Below are positions 27,716-35,906 of a stretch of 64,000 bases of DNA, in pieces. The notes beneath the pieces were generated by a model. That model saw only the letters and a list, made by a program, of their open reading frames with translations. It did no database searches and was not told where the DNA came from. Position 1 is the first letter of the stretch. Each line of letters starts with the position of its first letter. The DNA comes from an uncultured Clostridium sp. GTDB taxonomy: Bacteria > Bacillota_I > Bacilli_A > RF39 > UBA660. The position numbers and the translations under genes are program-made. The DNA lies in the NCBI GenBank assembly GCA_946541575.1, contig CAMNJQ010000065.1, forward strand, positions 62,001-126,000. Reading direction: 5' to 3'.

Positions 27716-28192
27716 TTAATAGAATGGTAACTCATCTGGATCAATTTCAATATTAGAACCTGCATCCCAAACACTAGCGCCAGTACTTTCAGAATCACTT
27801 GAAAAATCACTAGGGCTAACAGATGAAGAATCTTCAAAATTCATATTAGATGGAGCATCACCTTTTCTATCTAAAAATTGAATAGAATCGGCTACAACAT
27901 ATGTTGACCATACTTGATTACCATCTTTTCCAGTATAACTATCTACTTGAAGTCTTCCATCAACTGCTATTTGGTTTCCCTTCTTTTGAAACTTAGCAAT
28001 ATTTTCAGCTTGTTTTCTCCAAGCAACAACGCTAATGAAATCAGCAGTTCTATTACCATCTTGATTTCCTGAAGCAAAACTTCTATCTACAGCGATAGTA
28101 AATCTTGAACGAGCTACACTACCATTACTTGTATTAACATATTCACATGTTGGATCCTTTGTAAGGCGACCAACCAAACAAACTTTATTCAT
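27716..28192 (-). CDS. ssb: Single-stranded DNA-binding protein
   Basis: 158 residues. The OB fold covers about 1-105 (MNKVCLVGRLTKDP, FISVVAWRKQAENIAKFQKKG), followed by a Ser/Asp-rich disordered linker and the acidic tip. The tip reads DPDELPFY: the expected terminal Pro-Phe is followed by one extra Tyr before the stop. Partner proteins normally grip the terminal Phe carboxylate, so this end is unusual. Sits between rpsF and rpsR, as in other Firmicutes. Confidence 0.96.
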   Translation of the reverse strand: MNKVCLVGRLTKDPTCEYVNTSNGSVARSRFTIAVDRSFASGNQDGNRTADFISVVAWRKQAENIAKFQKKGNQIAVDGRLQVDSYTGKDGNQVWSTYVVADSIQFLDRKGDAPSNMNFEDSSSVSPSDFSSDSESTGASVWDAGSNIEIDPDELPFY

Positions 28193-28207
28193 ATATTACC
28201 TCTTCTC

Positions 28208-28498
28208 TTATTCTTCAACTTTAACAACTAAATGACGAATAATATTTTCATTAATTAAAGCAACACGATCAAACTCTTTAACAGCTTTTGAACCATTTTC
28301 TTCAATTAAATAATAGAAATAATAACCTGTTTTATATTTGTTAATTTCATAAGCTAATTCTTTTTGTCCCCATTCTTTTGCTTCAACTATATTAGCCTTT
28401 TTTTCTTCTAACATAGATTTAATTGAATCATTAACACCTTTGATAAGAGATTCTTCTAAATCAGGTTTTACTATAAAGATTAATTCATATTTGTTCAT
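28208..28498 (-). CDS. rpsF: 30S ribosomal protein S6
   Basis: 96 residues. The start is MNKYELIFIVKPDL, with the mid-region EWGQKELAYEINKYKTGYYFYY typical of S6, which binds S18 and 16S rRNA helices 22/23. AGGAGGTG precedes the ATG. First gene of rpsF-ssb-rpsR, behind a structured leader and a clear promoter. Confidence 0.97.
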   Translation of the reverse strand: MNKYELIFIVKPDLEESLIKGVNDSIKSMLEEKKANIVEAKEWGQKELAYEINKYKTGYYFYYLIEENGSKAVKEFDRVALINENIIRHLVVKVEE

Positions 28499-28500
28499 CT

Positions 28501-28553
28501 TTACACCTCCTTTTGGACTTTGGCCACTTCTGGCAAGGAGTATTCAAAATACT
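28501..28553 (-). promoter_or_regulatory. Structured leader before rpsF
   Basis: Two hairpins on the minus strand: GAGTATT-TTG-AATACTC and GCCA-GAAG-TGGC, the latter just before the AGGAGG of rpsF. Position and size fit the S6:S18-binding leaders known for rpsF operons, but I cannot confirm the conserved CCG bulge, so the family call is tentative. Confidence 0.45.
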
Positions 28554-28560
28554 CGTATGT

Positions 28561-28589
28561 ATAATAACAAAAAACTAAGAATTTGTCTA
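28561..28589 (-). promoter_or_regulatory. Promoter for rpsF-ssb-rpsR
   Basis: TAGACA (28589-28584), 17-base spacer, TATTAT (28566-28561). Confidence 0.75.
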
Positions 28590-28609
28590 CATATTATTTT
28601 AAAAAAAAG

Positions 28610-29437
28610 TTAATTATTTTTCTTATATCTAAATAATCTACTAGGTCTATGTCCTTCTCCTGTTTTATATCTATCTGTTTGTTCTACTTTATTAGAAATA
28701 ATTCTTCTAAAAGCTGGATCAAGAAGTTTTTTTCCTAAAATCAATTCATACACTTTTTGAAGTTCACCTAAAGTAAAATATTCAGGCATCATATTAAATA
28801 CTATATCAGTATATTCTACTTTGTTCTTTAATCTTTCTAATCCACTTGTGATTACTAAAGGATTATCAAATGCTAAACAATTATTCTCTTTTATAGAAAA
28901 AGAATATCTATCTGTAGTTAATTCTCTTAATGTTTTAACAATTGAAAAACTAATATGCTCACTACCATTAAATAAATAAAAATTTACAAGAGCATTATTA
29001 TCTTCAATTTTTATAATATCAAACCATGAAGCATTATTTCTAATATCATCTTTAAGTTTATCTTTATCAATTAAAGCCATATAGCTAGAAGATACAACTC
29101 TCATTCTAGGATCCCTTTTAACACTTCCAAAAGTATAAAGCTGTTCTAAATAAATATTATCTAAGCCAGTTTCGTCTTTTAAAATTCTTTTAGGAGCATT
29201 CTCCAAATCTTCATTAATTTTTACAAATCCTCCAGGTAAACACCATTTATCTTTAAAAGGATAAGTATCTCTTTTTACAAGTAATATACTCATCTTTTTT
29301 TCATCTAATTTCTTATAGTTTTTATCATCAAGACTTGATATCCCAAAAACAAGAATATCCGTTGCAACAGCAAAACTAGGATAATCGCTTGAATTATATT
29401 TTTTTAAAAAATCTTCTTCACTTGCAAACTCTTCCAT
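28610..29437 (-). CDS. nrtR: NrtR-type Nudix transcriptional regulator of NAD metabolism
   Basis: 275 residues. The Nudix-like domain (about 20-150) has GGFVKINEDLENAPKRILKDETGL, where the catalytic REUxEE is degraded to ILKDET. That fits NrtR proteins, which sense ADP-ribose rather than hydrolyse it. A winged-helix C-terminus follows (about 205-275), with EYFTLGELQKVYELILGKKL and DPAFRRIISNKV, typical of NrtR. It lies at the downstream end of the pncA-pncB-nadE-nadD group, which supports control of NAD salvage. Starts 8 bases after pncC. Confidence 0.82.
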   Translation of the reverse strand: MEEFASEEDFLKKYNSSDYPSFAVATDILVFGISSLDDKNYKKLDEKKMSILLVKRDTYPFKDKWCLPGGFVKINEDLENAPKRILKDETGLDNIYLEQLYTFGSVKRDPRMRVVSSSYMALIDKDKLKDDIRNNASWFDIIKIEDNNALVNFYLFNGSEHISFSIVKTLRELTTDRYSFSIKENNCLAFDNPLVITSGLERLKNKVEYTDIVFNMMPEYFTLGELQKVYELILGKKLLDPAFRRIISNKVEQTDRYKTGEGHRPSRLFRYKKNN

Positions 29438-29445
29438 ATTACCAC

Positions 29446-29919
29446 CTACTTAATTCTTAAAATCTTATTAAGTAAATATATTACCTCTTTTAAAACCAAT
29501 TCTTTATTTTCTTCTCTTCTATCATAAATTACTTTCACTTTAGATTTAATATATTTGTTATGTTCTTTATCATAAATAGAAATGAATACTTCATTATCTA
29601 ATCCATAATCATTATTTTGATCTTTACGTAAAAGTTTTCCAGTAATACCAATACCATAATCAGAATTAGCAAATTCTGTTATTTTTAAACTCATTTGATC
29701 TGCTACTTCTTGAGAGTAAACAGAATATTTATCAATTATTTCTTCATTTACTCCCATCTTAATTTTAAATTCATTAGCATAAGTAATCGCAGAATACTTT
29801 AATACATATGATGCTCCTGGAATATTTGTAATAGCATTAACTATATAACCACCAGTACAAGATTCCATAGTAGCAATTGTTTTTCCATCTTCTCTTAATT
29901 TATTTACTATTTCTTCCAT
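29446..29919 (-). CDS. pncC: CinA C-terminal-type nicotinamide-nucleotide amidase
   Basis: 157 residues, only the CinA C-terminal domain. The active-site segment MESCTGGYIVNAITNIPGAS and the later GITGKL match PncC, which deamidates NMN to nicotinate mononucleotide. That would recycle NMN, for example from DNA ligase, back into the NaMN route served by the nadD and nadE in the same island. It is shorter and more divergent than typical PncC after residue 100. GGGAG precedes the ATG. Confidence 0.82.
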   Translation of the reverse strand: MEEIVNKLREDGKTIATMESCTGGYIVNAITNIPGASYVLKYSAITYANEFKIKMGVNEEIIDKYSVYSQEVADQMSLKITEFANSDYGIGITGKLLRKDQNNDYGLDNEVFISIYDKEHNKYIKSKVKVIYDRREENKELVLKEVIYLLNKILRIK

Positions 29920-29969
29920 TTCAGTCTCCCAAAAATATTTCTTTTTAATCTTTTATTAATAAGAACCAA

Positions 29970-30002
29970 TATATAAATAAGAAAGTCTAAACTTTCTTAT
30001 TT
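29970..30002 (-). terminator. Hairpin at the end of prs
   Basis: A perfect 12-bp stem (29975-29986/29991-30002) containing the prs stop; the following tract is ATATAT rather than pure U. Likely a terminator or partial terminator between prs and pncC. Confidence 0.55.
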
Positions 30003-31060
30003 AATAATTCTATAATTTTATCATTACTATGTACTATTTTTCTTAGAGATTTACCCTCATGTATATAATCAATAATTTCAGCAATTCTTCTTGAACAATT
30101 AACTATATGTAGCCATTTGTATTTTGAGTATTCTTTAGGAATATAAGTTAGATTAGTAGTATATAACTTATCAAAGCATTTCTTTTTATATGCTTCTTTA
30201 AATACTTCTATTCCCTCAGTAAATAAAGAAAATGTTGTAATAAAGAAAATCTTTTTAGCTCCTTTTTCCCTTAATTTAGCACCTACTTCAATCATTGAAG
30301 CACCACTTGCAATCATATCATCAACTACAAATACATTTTTACCAGCTACATCAGCCCCCATATATGCATGTTCTACTATTGGATTTTTACCATTTACAAT
30401 TTTAGTTAAGTCTCTTCTTTTATAAAACATACCTACATCACTGAATAACATATCAGCATAGTACCTAGCTCTTTCCATTGCACCCATATCAGGACTAATT
30501 ACTAGTAAATTATCAAAAACGCCTTCTGTTTTAATCAAATCTTCTAATACTATATTTGTAGGATAAAAGTTCTCGAATGGTAAATTAGGAATAGCATTAG
30601 AAACCTTTCTTTCATGACAATCAAAAGTAATAATATGATTAATATGAAGTCTTTCTAATTCTTGAAGTGCTAGTGCACAATCAAGAGATTCTTTCCCTTT
30701 CCTCTTATCTTGCCTTGATTGATATAAAAGAGGCATTATAACAGTAATTCTTTTTGCATAACCAGATAATGCACTTATACATCTTTTAATATCTTGAAAA
30801 TGTTCATCTGGACTCATTGGTACTTTAATACCATGCATCTCATAAGTTAAATTATAATTTCCAACATCACATAAGATAAATACATCTTTATCTCTTGTTG
30901 TTTCATCAATAGAAGCCTTTCCTTCACCATTATTAAACCTAATTAAATCAACCCCCATAATATAAGACTTTTCTGTCCTATTCATTCTTTTTAAATATTC
31001 ATCTACTTCTGTACCAACTTCTTTAATATTGTCCATTACTATTAACTTTAAATCTTCCAT
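29987..31060 (-). CDS. prs: Ribose-phosphate pyrophosphokinase (PRPP synthetase), divergent type
   Basis: 357 residues. FNNGEGKASI corresponds to the usual FxDGE region. MPLLYQSRQDKRKGKESLDCALALQELE includes the ATP/Mg-binding loop. The PRPP-binding segment is VFVVDDMIASGASMIE. It is longer and more diverged than the housekeeping Prs, with an extra C-terminal stretch. Its position after nadD and the kinase gene suggests it feeds PRPP to PncB. AAGGGAG precedes the ATG. Confidence 0.85.
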   Translation of the reverse strand: MEDLKLIVMDNIKEVGTEVDEYLKRMNRTEKSYIMGVDLIRFNNGEGKASIDETTRDKDVFILCDVGNYNLTYEMHGIKVPMSPDEHFQDIKRCISALSGYAKRITVIMPLLYQSRQDKRKGKESLDCALALQELERLHINHIITFDCHERKVSNAIPNLPFENFYPTNIVLEDLIKTEGVFDNLLVISPDMGAMERARYYADMLFSDVGMFYKRRDLTKIVNGKNPIVEHAYMGADVAGKNVFVVDDMIASGASMIEVGAKLREKGAKKIFFITTFSLFTEGIEVFKEAYKKKCFDKLYTTNLTYIPKEYSKYKWLHIVNCSRRIAEIIDYIHEGKSLRKIVHSNDKIIELLNKKV

Positions 31061-31076
31061 AACTACTCCCTTTAAA

Positions 31077-31622
31077 TTATTGATTATTTAATATATAATC
31101 TACAGCTTCCTGTAAAACTATATCACGATTTTTAGATGTATCAAAATACTTTATATTTAATCTTTTACATTCTTCTTCTAAATATTTTGAATATTCAATA
31201 TTATCTCTAGTCCAATTCATTAATACTTCATCATTAATCTTATTGGTCCAATAATAATCTTTGTCATTTTCTCTTATTAATTTAACTTCTTCTGAAGCAC
31301 TAATATGGGCATATCCTAAAAAGATTACAATTGTTTCACTCATATCTATTTTTTCTAAATCTTTAGGATATATAAATGGTGTATCAAACAAATACTTTTC
31401 TAAATTATAATTAGTATCAGTTTTATTATCTTGTATAATTCTATTAATTATATTGCACATTATTGGAGATACATCTTTCCAATCATCATACTTTAAATTA
31501 AATGTTTCACAAATTCCTCTTTTTATAGAATCCATTTTGTAATGAGTATATCCATATTTATTTAAAAGTAAAGAAAGAGTTGTTTTTCCACTTCTAGCAG
31601 TTCCAGCGACAATTACATGCAT
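31077..31622 (-). CDS. P-loop nucleotide-kinase-like protein in the NAD island
   Basis: 181 residues from the ATG at 31622 (MHVIVAGTARSGKTT), one base after the nadD stop. Walker A GTARSGKT is at about 6-13. There is no clear lid, but DTPFIYPKDL and an aromatic-rich KDYYWTNK stretch follow. The size and single-domain kinase look fit a small-molecule kinase. In NadR, NMN adenylyltransferase is fused to a ribosylnicotinamide kinase, so an NR kinase is one idea. A kinase for another metabolite is just as possible. No family is recognised with certainty. Confidence 0.65.
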   Translation of the reverse strand: MHVIVAGTARSGKTTLSLLLNKYGYTHYKMDSIKRGICETFNLKYDDWKDVSPIMCNIINRIIQDNKTDTNYNLEKYLFDTPFIYPKDLEKIDMSETIVIFLGYAHISASEEVKLIRENDKDYYWTNKINDEVLMNWTRDNIEYSKYLEEECKRLNIKYFDTSKNRDIVLQEAVDYILNNQ

Positions 31623-31623
31623 A

Positions 31624-32181
31624 TCATTCACCACCATATAAATTATTGTCAATAATATAATTATAAACAGATTCTTCTAAATATTTCTTATCAATTTTAT
31701 TTCTTAATCTTGTTGAACTAATATCTATAAACGGATAATCTTGAATTATTATAAATCTATCTTTCTGAATAAACTCATCAACATATTTCTTGATATCTAT
31801 ATTGTTTCTATTCATAACAATAACTTTATTATTTTTTAAAATATCATTAACATTCATCCAATTCTTAAAAGTAATAATATTATCAGCAGAAATAATTAAA
31901 TATAGTTCATCTTCAGAATATACTTTATTTAATTTATCTAATATTTGAAATGTATATTTATATTTATTATTAACATCATCAACAATTAAATAATCTTTTT
32001 TTAATAACTTTAACATATCTACTCTAGCATTAATATTAGCTTTAGTTTTCTTATTCCAATAATCATATGTAGCCATCATAATTATTTTATCAACATATTT
32101 ATTTTCAATCAAATAATCCATTACTTTAATATGTCCAACATGAACAGGATCAAATGAACCAACATATACTCCAAGTTTCAT
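31624..32181 (-). CDS. nadD: Nicotinate-nucleotide adenylyltransferase
   Basis: NadD makes deamido-NAD from NaMN and ATP. 185 residues. GSFDPVHVGHIKVMDY is the nucleotidyltransferase (T/S)xxHxGH motif, and the ISSTRLRNKI motif lies near the C-terminus. It overlaps nothing but is one base from the kinase gene and about 70 bases from nadE. It ends in TGA. The HxGH fold is shared with CoaD; the cluster context supports NadD. Confidence 0.87.
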   Translation of the reverse strand: MKLGVYVGSFDPVHVGHIKVMDYLIENKYVDKIIMMATYDYWNKKTKANINARVDMLKLLKKDYLIVDDVNNKYKYTFQILDKLNKVYSEDELYLIISADNIITFKNWMNVNDILKNNKVIVMNRNNIDIKKYVDEFIQKDRFIIIQDYPFIDISSTRLRNKIDKKYLEESVYNYIIDNNLYGGE

Positions 32182-32251
32182 TTATTCACCTACTTTTCAT
32201 TACAAAATAATTCTATCATATTTATACTTTTAAAAGAAGTATCTCTAGTAG

Positions 32252-33013
32252 TTATTTATTATACTTTTTATAAGTAGGAATATAAAATTTATGTAGATTA
32301 GCTCTATGTAATTTTTCTATTTTTTCTCTAACTTCTTCTGAAACATTTTCAGGATTATCCATATATTTTGATATCTCAGAATATCTAACTCCTAATTTTT
32401 CTTCATCGCTTAAATTTGATAATCCATCACTAGGAACTCTATACAATACTTCTTTTGGAACTTCTAACTCTTCACCAATAGCTATTACTTCCTCTACTGT
32501 TAAATCAGCTAATATTGATATATCGTGTACTGAATCTCCACCCTTTGTAAAATATCCGACATAAAGTTCATTTTTATTACTAGTTCCAGCTACTATATAA
32601 GTCTTTCCTTTTATAGCAGAATATAGTGCTGCTAAATAATAGTTTGTACTCATTCTTAATCTTGGTTTTAAATTAATATCACTATTTTTTAATTGTTCAT
32701 CATTAAAACTTCCTAACTTCTCTATTTCCTGTTTAAAAGTATCAAAAGTTGATGTTAAATCAACATTAATGAGCTCAAATTTATATTTATTAGCTACTAT
32801 TTGAGCCAAATCTTTATCTTCTTCATTTGAGTGACATGGCATAGTCACACCTAAAACATTTAAAGGTCCTAAAGCTTTAGTAAACAATGCTGCAACTACA
32901 CCTGAATCTTTACCACCACTTATACCAAGAACAACTCCACCTAAATTATTACTATTAAAATATTCTCTAATAAAATTAACAATTTTATTTACTTCTTCTT
33001 TAGCATTAAACAT
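32252..33013 (-). CDS. nadE: Ammonia-dependent NAD synthetase
   Basis: Amidates deamido-NAD to NAD. 253 residues, no glutaminase domain, so the ammonia-dependent form. The PP-loop is LGISGGKDSGVVAALF (about 28-43). VAGTSNKNELYVGYFTKGGDSVHDI is the substrate-binding stretch, and a C-terminal LHKFYIP resembles other NadE proteins. AGAGGA precedes the ATG. Directly follows pncB. Confidence 0.95.
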   Translation of the reverse strand: MFNAKEEVNKIVNFIREYFNSNNLGGVVLGISGGKDSGVVAALFTKALGPLNVLGVTMPCHSNEEDKDLAQIVANKYKFELINVDLTSTFDTFKQEIEKLGSFNDEQLKNSDINLKPRLRMSTNYYLAALYSAIKGKTYIVAGTSNKNELYVGYFTKGGDSVHDISILADLTVEEVIAIGEELEVPKEVLYRVPSDGLSNLSDEEKLGVRYSEISKYMDNPENVSEEVREKIEKLHRANLHKFYIPTYKKYNK

Positions 33014-33016
33014 AAT

Positions 33017-34483
33017 TTATCCTCTTCTATATATTTTTTCCTTCACATCATTAATTAATCTTTCTTTAGAATCAACATATTCCTTAGTACCACTTACTCT
33101 ATATTCATGTGGATTTAACTCACGTCTAATTTCTGGATATAGTTTGTTCATTTCATTTTCACAATATGCTCTTTTTTCCAATAAACTTGGATCATTATAT
33201 ACAAGTTCTCCATCCTTAAATATCTCTTTTTGAATTTCAACTAGATTAAAGTCATCAATTATACTATTTTTTAATCTATCTTGTGGACTAATAATTAATA
33301 AATTATTTTTATCAATACTCTTTCCATCTTCAATCATAATATCTGCTAAAGCATAGCCAGTTTTATTATCAAATGCTCTATATAACTTTTTATAAAATGG
33401 ATTAACTATTTTAATTGTATCATTGCTTAGTTTTATTTTTGGAATCCATTCTCCATTCTTTTTTAAAGCCACTTCTTTATAAACGCATCCCATTCTACCA
33501 TTTGGCTTTGAAATATTATCTCCAACACCTAAACTATCAAATATAGCACCTTGTCTAATCAAAGCTTCAATTACTTCAGCAGTAAGTCCATTGCTTAAAC
33601 ATATTTTGGCATTTTGATATCCAGCATTATCAAGCATTTTTCTTGACTCTTTTGATAAATATGCCAAATCCCCAGAATCAATTCTTATACCAATATGATC
33701 AGTAGGTATATTATTTTGCTTCATCCAATCAAAAGCTTTAATAGCATTAGGAACACCACTTCTTAAAGTATCATATGTATCAACTAGTAAAGTAGCATTC
33801 TCTGGATGTTTGCTAGCAAAAGACTTAAACGAATCTAATTCGTCATCAAATGACTCAACAAAACTATGAGCCATTGTCCCTAATGGTTTCATTCCCATAG
33901 CTTTAGCTACAAGTGTATTTGAAGTACCAGAACATCCTGCCATAACCCCATAAATTGAAGAGTCAATAGCTGCTTCTAATCCATCAGCTCTTCTTGCTCC
34001 AAATTCCATTACAGGAACATTTTTAGGAACAGCTTCTATAATTCTTCTTGCTCCTGTCGCATGTTCCATTGCTCCATTAATAATTGATAATAAAGCAGTC
34101 TCAATAACTTGAGCCTCAACAATAGGTGCTTTAACAGTTATTAAAGGTTCATTGGGAAAAACTGGTGTTCCATCAGGAATAGCTTTAATACTTCCATGAA
34201 ATTTAAAATCTTTTAATTTAGCAAGTATCTCTTCACTCATACCATGAAGTCTTAAATAATTAATATCATCTTCATTAAACCTTAAATTTTGTATATACTC
34301 AATCATTTTATCAACACCAGCCATAATTGAGTATCCACCATTATTTGGAACTTTTCTAAAGAAAACATCAAACACAGCTTCTTCATTACCTTTATTCATA
34401 AGTTCATAACCATCAGCCATCATAAACTCATACCAATCAGTAAGCATTGAGTAATTTCTAGGTAATCTTTTAAAATTTATCAT
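33017..34483 (-). CDS. pncB: Nicotinate phosphoribosyltransferase
   Basis: Makes NaMN from nicotinate and PRPP. 488 residues. LTDWYEFMMADGY opens the protein. MEFGARRADGLEAA, MAHSFVESFDDEL and GIRIDSGDLAYLSKESRKMLD are hallmark segments (substrate pocket and His phosphorylation region). I use the ATG at 34483 (MINFKRLP), with GGAGG 8 bases before it, rather than the ATG inside that site at 34498. One base from pncA. Confidence 0.96.
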   Translation of the reverse strand: MINFKRLPRNYSMLTDWYEFMMADGYELMNKGNEEAVFDVFFRKVPNNGGYSIMAGVDKMIEYIQNLRFNEDDINYLRLHGMSEEILAKLKDFKFHGSIKAIPDGTPVFPNEPLITVKAPIVEAQVIETALLSIINGAMEHATGARRIIEAVPKNVPVMEFGARRADGLEAAIDSSIYGVMAGCSGTSNTLVAKAMGMKPLGTMAHSFVESFDDELDSFKSFASKHPENATLLVDTYDTLRSGVPNAIKAFDWMKQNNIPTDHIGIRIDSGDLAYLSKESRKMLDNAGYQNAKICLSNGLTAEVIEALIRQGAIFDSLGVGDNISKPNGRMGCVYKEVALKKNGEWIPKIKLSNDTIKIVNPFYKKLYRAFDNKTGYALADIMIEDGKSIDKNNLLIISPQDRLKNSIIDDFNLVEIQKEIFKDGELVYNDPSLLEKRAYCENEMNKLYPEIRRELNPHEYRVSGTKEYVDSKERLINDVKEKIYRRG

Positions 34484-34484
34484 A

Positions 34485-35078
34485 TTATCTACCTCCATAT
34501 TCTTTTACTAACTTAATTCCAGCTTGTTTCATAAATCTATAAGACATCTCATTCCACTCTTCTGCTTTATGATTTGGAGCATCATAAGTTTCTACAGCAT
34601 TCATAGGAACAATAATTTCAATATCACGATTTTCTTGATCAAAATAATTTTGAAGTGGAATTGCAAGATTTATTACACAAATATCAGTACAACAACCAAC
34701 AATAACAACTTTCTCTAAGCTTTTCATTTTTTCAATATTAATTAATAGATTATTTGGAAAAATAGCACTAGTAGAATTCTTTTCATGTATAATAGCATCG
34801 CTCTCATATTTTTTTAATTCTTCTATATTTTCAGATTCACTAGTGTCTTTTAAACAGTGTATAGGATATCTATTAAACTCTCTAGCATCCTTTTCATGAG
34901 TATCTTTTACAAAAATAGTTTGTCCCTCAGAACTTTCTGTAAATTCTTTTACAAGTCTTTCAACTTCCGGTACTATATGTTCGATATTTTGACTTGCCAT
35001 AGCACCTTCTCTAACAAATCCGTTAACCATATCAACCACAATTAACAATTTTTTTATTTCTTCTAAATCTTTTTTCAT
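34485..35078 (-). CDS. pncA: Nicotinamidase, isochorismatase-like hydrolase
   Basis: Converts nicotinamide to nicotinate. 197 residues. The catalytic triad candidates are Asp in VVDMVNGF, Lys in VIHEKNSTSAIF or the nearby VKDTHE, and Cys in VIVGCCTDICV. The metal-binding VKDTHEKDAREF stretch is also present. I use the ATG at 35078 (MKKDLEEI), with AGGAGG just before it. First gene of the pncA-pncB-nadE group, behind a consensus-like promoter that carries an inverted repeat. Confidence 0.9.
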   Translation of the reverse strand: MKKDLEEIKKLLIVVDMVNGFVREGAMASQNIEHIVPEVERLVKEFTESSEGQTIFVKDTHEKDAREFNRYPIHCLKDTSESENIEELKKYESDAIIHEKNSTSAIFPNNLLINIEKMKSLEKVVIVGCCTDICVINLAIPLQNYFDQENRDIEIIVPMNAVETYDAPNHKAEEWNEMSYRFMKQAGIKLVKEYGGR

Positions 35079-35112
35079 AAGTCCTCCTCTTTTTAACATT
35101 TTGTTAATAACT

Positions 35113-35135
35113 AGATATAACTAAATTTTATATCT
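35113..35135. promoter_or_regulatory. Inverted repeat (candidate NrtR operator) over the pncA promoter
   Basis: AGATATAA-N7-TTATATCT, perfect 8-base arms (35113-35120 and 35128-35135), spanning the -10 box. Placement is that of a repressor site. NrtR, encoded in the same island, is the natural candidate. I see no second copy in the window. Confidence 0.6.
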
Positions 35136-35153
35136 GTTATACTTATGTGTCAA
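35125..35153 (-). promoter_or_regulatory. Promoter for pncA-pncB-nadE
   Basis: TTGACA (35153-35148), 17-base spacer, TAAAAT (35130-35125). The -10 lies inside the inverted repeat. Confidence 0.75.
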
Positions 35154-35182
35154 CATCTTTTTAACAAAATATTAAAAAGACG

Positions 35183-35857
35183 CTATCTACAAACGTCAAT
35201 AAATTTATTAAATATATTTCTAGAATATTCATCTTCTAATGTTTCAGGATGCCATTGAACTCCAACTACAAACTTTTTATTTTTCATTTCAATTGATTCA
35301 ATATAGTTATCATCACTAACCGACGAAACATCAAAATAATCATTTGGTAATGCATGATAATGATGTCTGCTTAAAACATTAAATCTTTCACATTTAACAA
35401 TAGAATATAAAAAACTATTCTTATCTAAAGTAACCATATGATAAGTTCCATCTTCAAGTATATGATCTATGAAACTATTATTTTTTTCATTCCAATAAAG
35501 TTCCTTTTTATAATTTGCCATTATTTGCATTCCCAAACATATTCCTAAAATAGGAATATCTTTTTCTATAGCATATTCAACAATAAATCGATCAAACTTA
35601 TTAGTTTTAAAACCTCCAGGCATTAAAATACCATTACACATTTTAATTTGTTCAATAATCATTTCCTTCTCTTCGTCAGTTAATTCATTTTGATCATTAA
35701 ACTTAACATCAGTATAATCAATGCTTTGACTTGGAAGAATACAAAATGGATTTCCACCACTTTTAATTATTGCATTTCTATATTCTTCATTAATAACTAA
35801 TTTATGAGTATTACCAGGATACTCTACTCTTGCCACAATTCCTATTACAGGTTTCAT
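35183..35857 (-). CDS. Class I glutamine-amidotransferase-like (peptidase C26) hydrolase
   Basis: 224 residues. PVIGIVARVEYPG at the start, the nucleophile Cys in PILGICLGMQIMANY (about 108-122) and the His/Glu pair in GVQWHPETL complete the triad of the PuuD/gamma-glutamyl-GABA hydrolase group. Relatives cleave gamma-glutamyl amides. The substrate here is unknown. It is separated from pncA by that gene's promoter, so it is probably not part of the NAD operon. A TATAAT-like box overlaps the ychF terminator upstream. Confidence 0.8.
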   Translation of the reverse strand: MKPVIGIVARVEYPGNTHKLVINEEYRNAIIKSGGNPFCILPSQSIDYTDVKFNDQNELTDEEKEMIIEQIKMCNGILMPGGFKTNKFDRFIVEYAIEKDIPILGICLGMQIMANYKKELYWNEKNNSFIDHILEDGTYHMVTLDKNSFLYSIVKCERFNVLSRHHYHALPNDYFDVSSVSDDNYIESIEMKNKKFVVGVQWHPETLEDEYSRNIFNKFIDVCR

Positions 35858-35879
35858 ACTATCACCATCTTAATTATAT

Positions 35880-35906
35880 AATAAAAGAGGTTTAAAATAA
35901 ACCTCT
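35880..35906 (-). terminator. Terminator of ychF
   Basis: AGAGGTTTA-TTT-TAAACCTCT stem (35886-35894/35898-35906) followed by TTTTAT on the RNA; overlaps the ychF stop. Confidence 0.75.

Noticed and set aside
32182-32251. Riboswitch or separate promoter between nadE and nadD
   Set aside because: Only 70 bases; a weak extended -10 (TGATAGAAT) is possible but no conserved RNA structure could be made out.
35155-35180. CTTTTTAA/TTAAAAAG hairpin after the peptidase C26 gene as a terminator
   Set aside because: Stem is almost all A-T and lacks a following U run distinct from the background; too weak to call.
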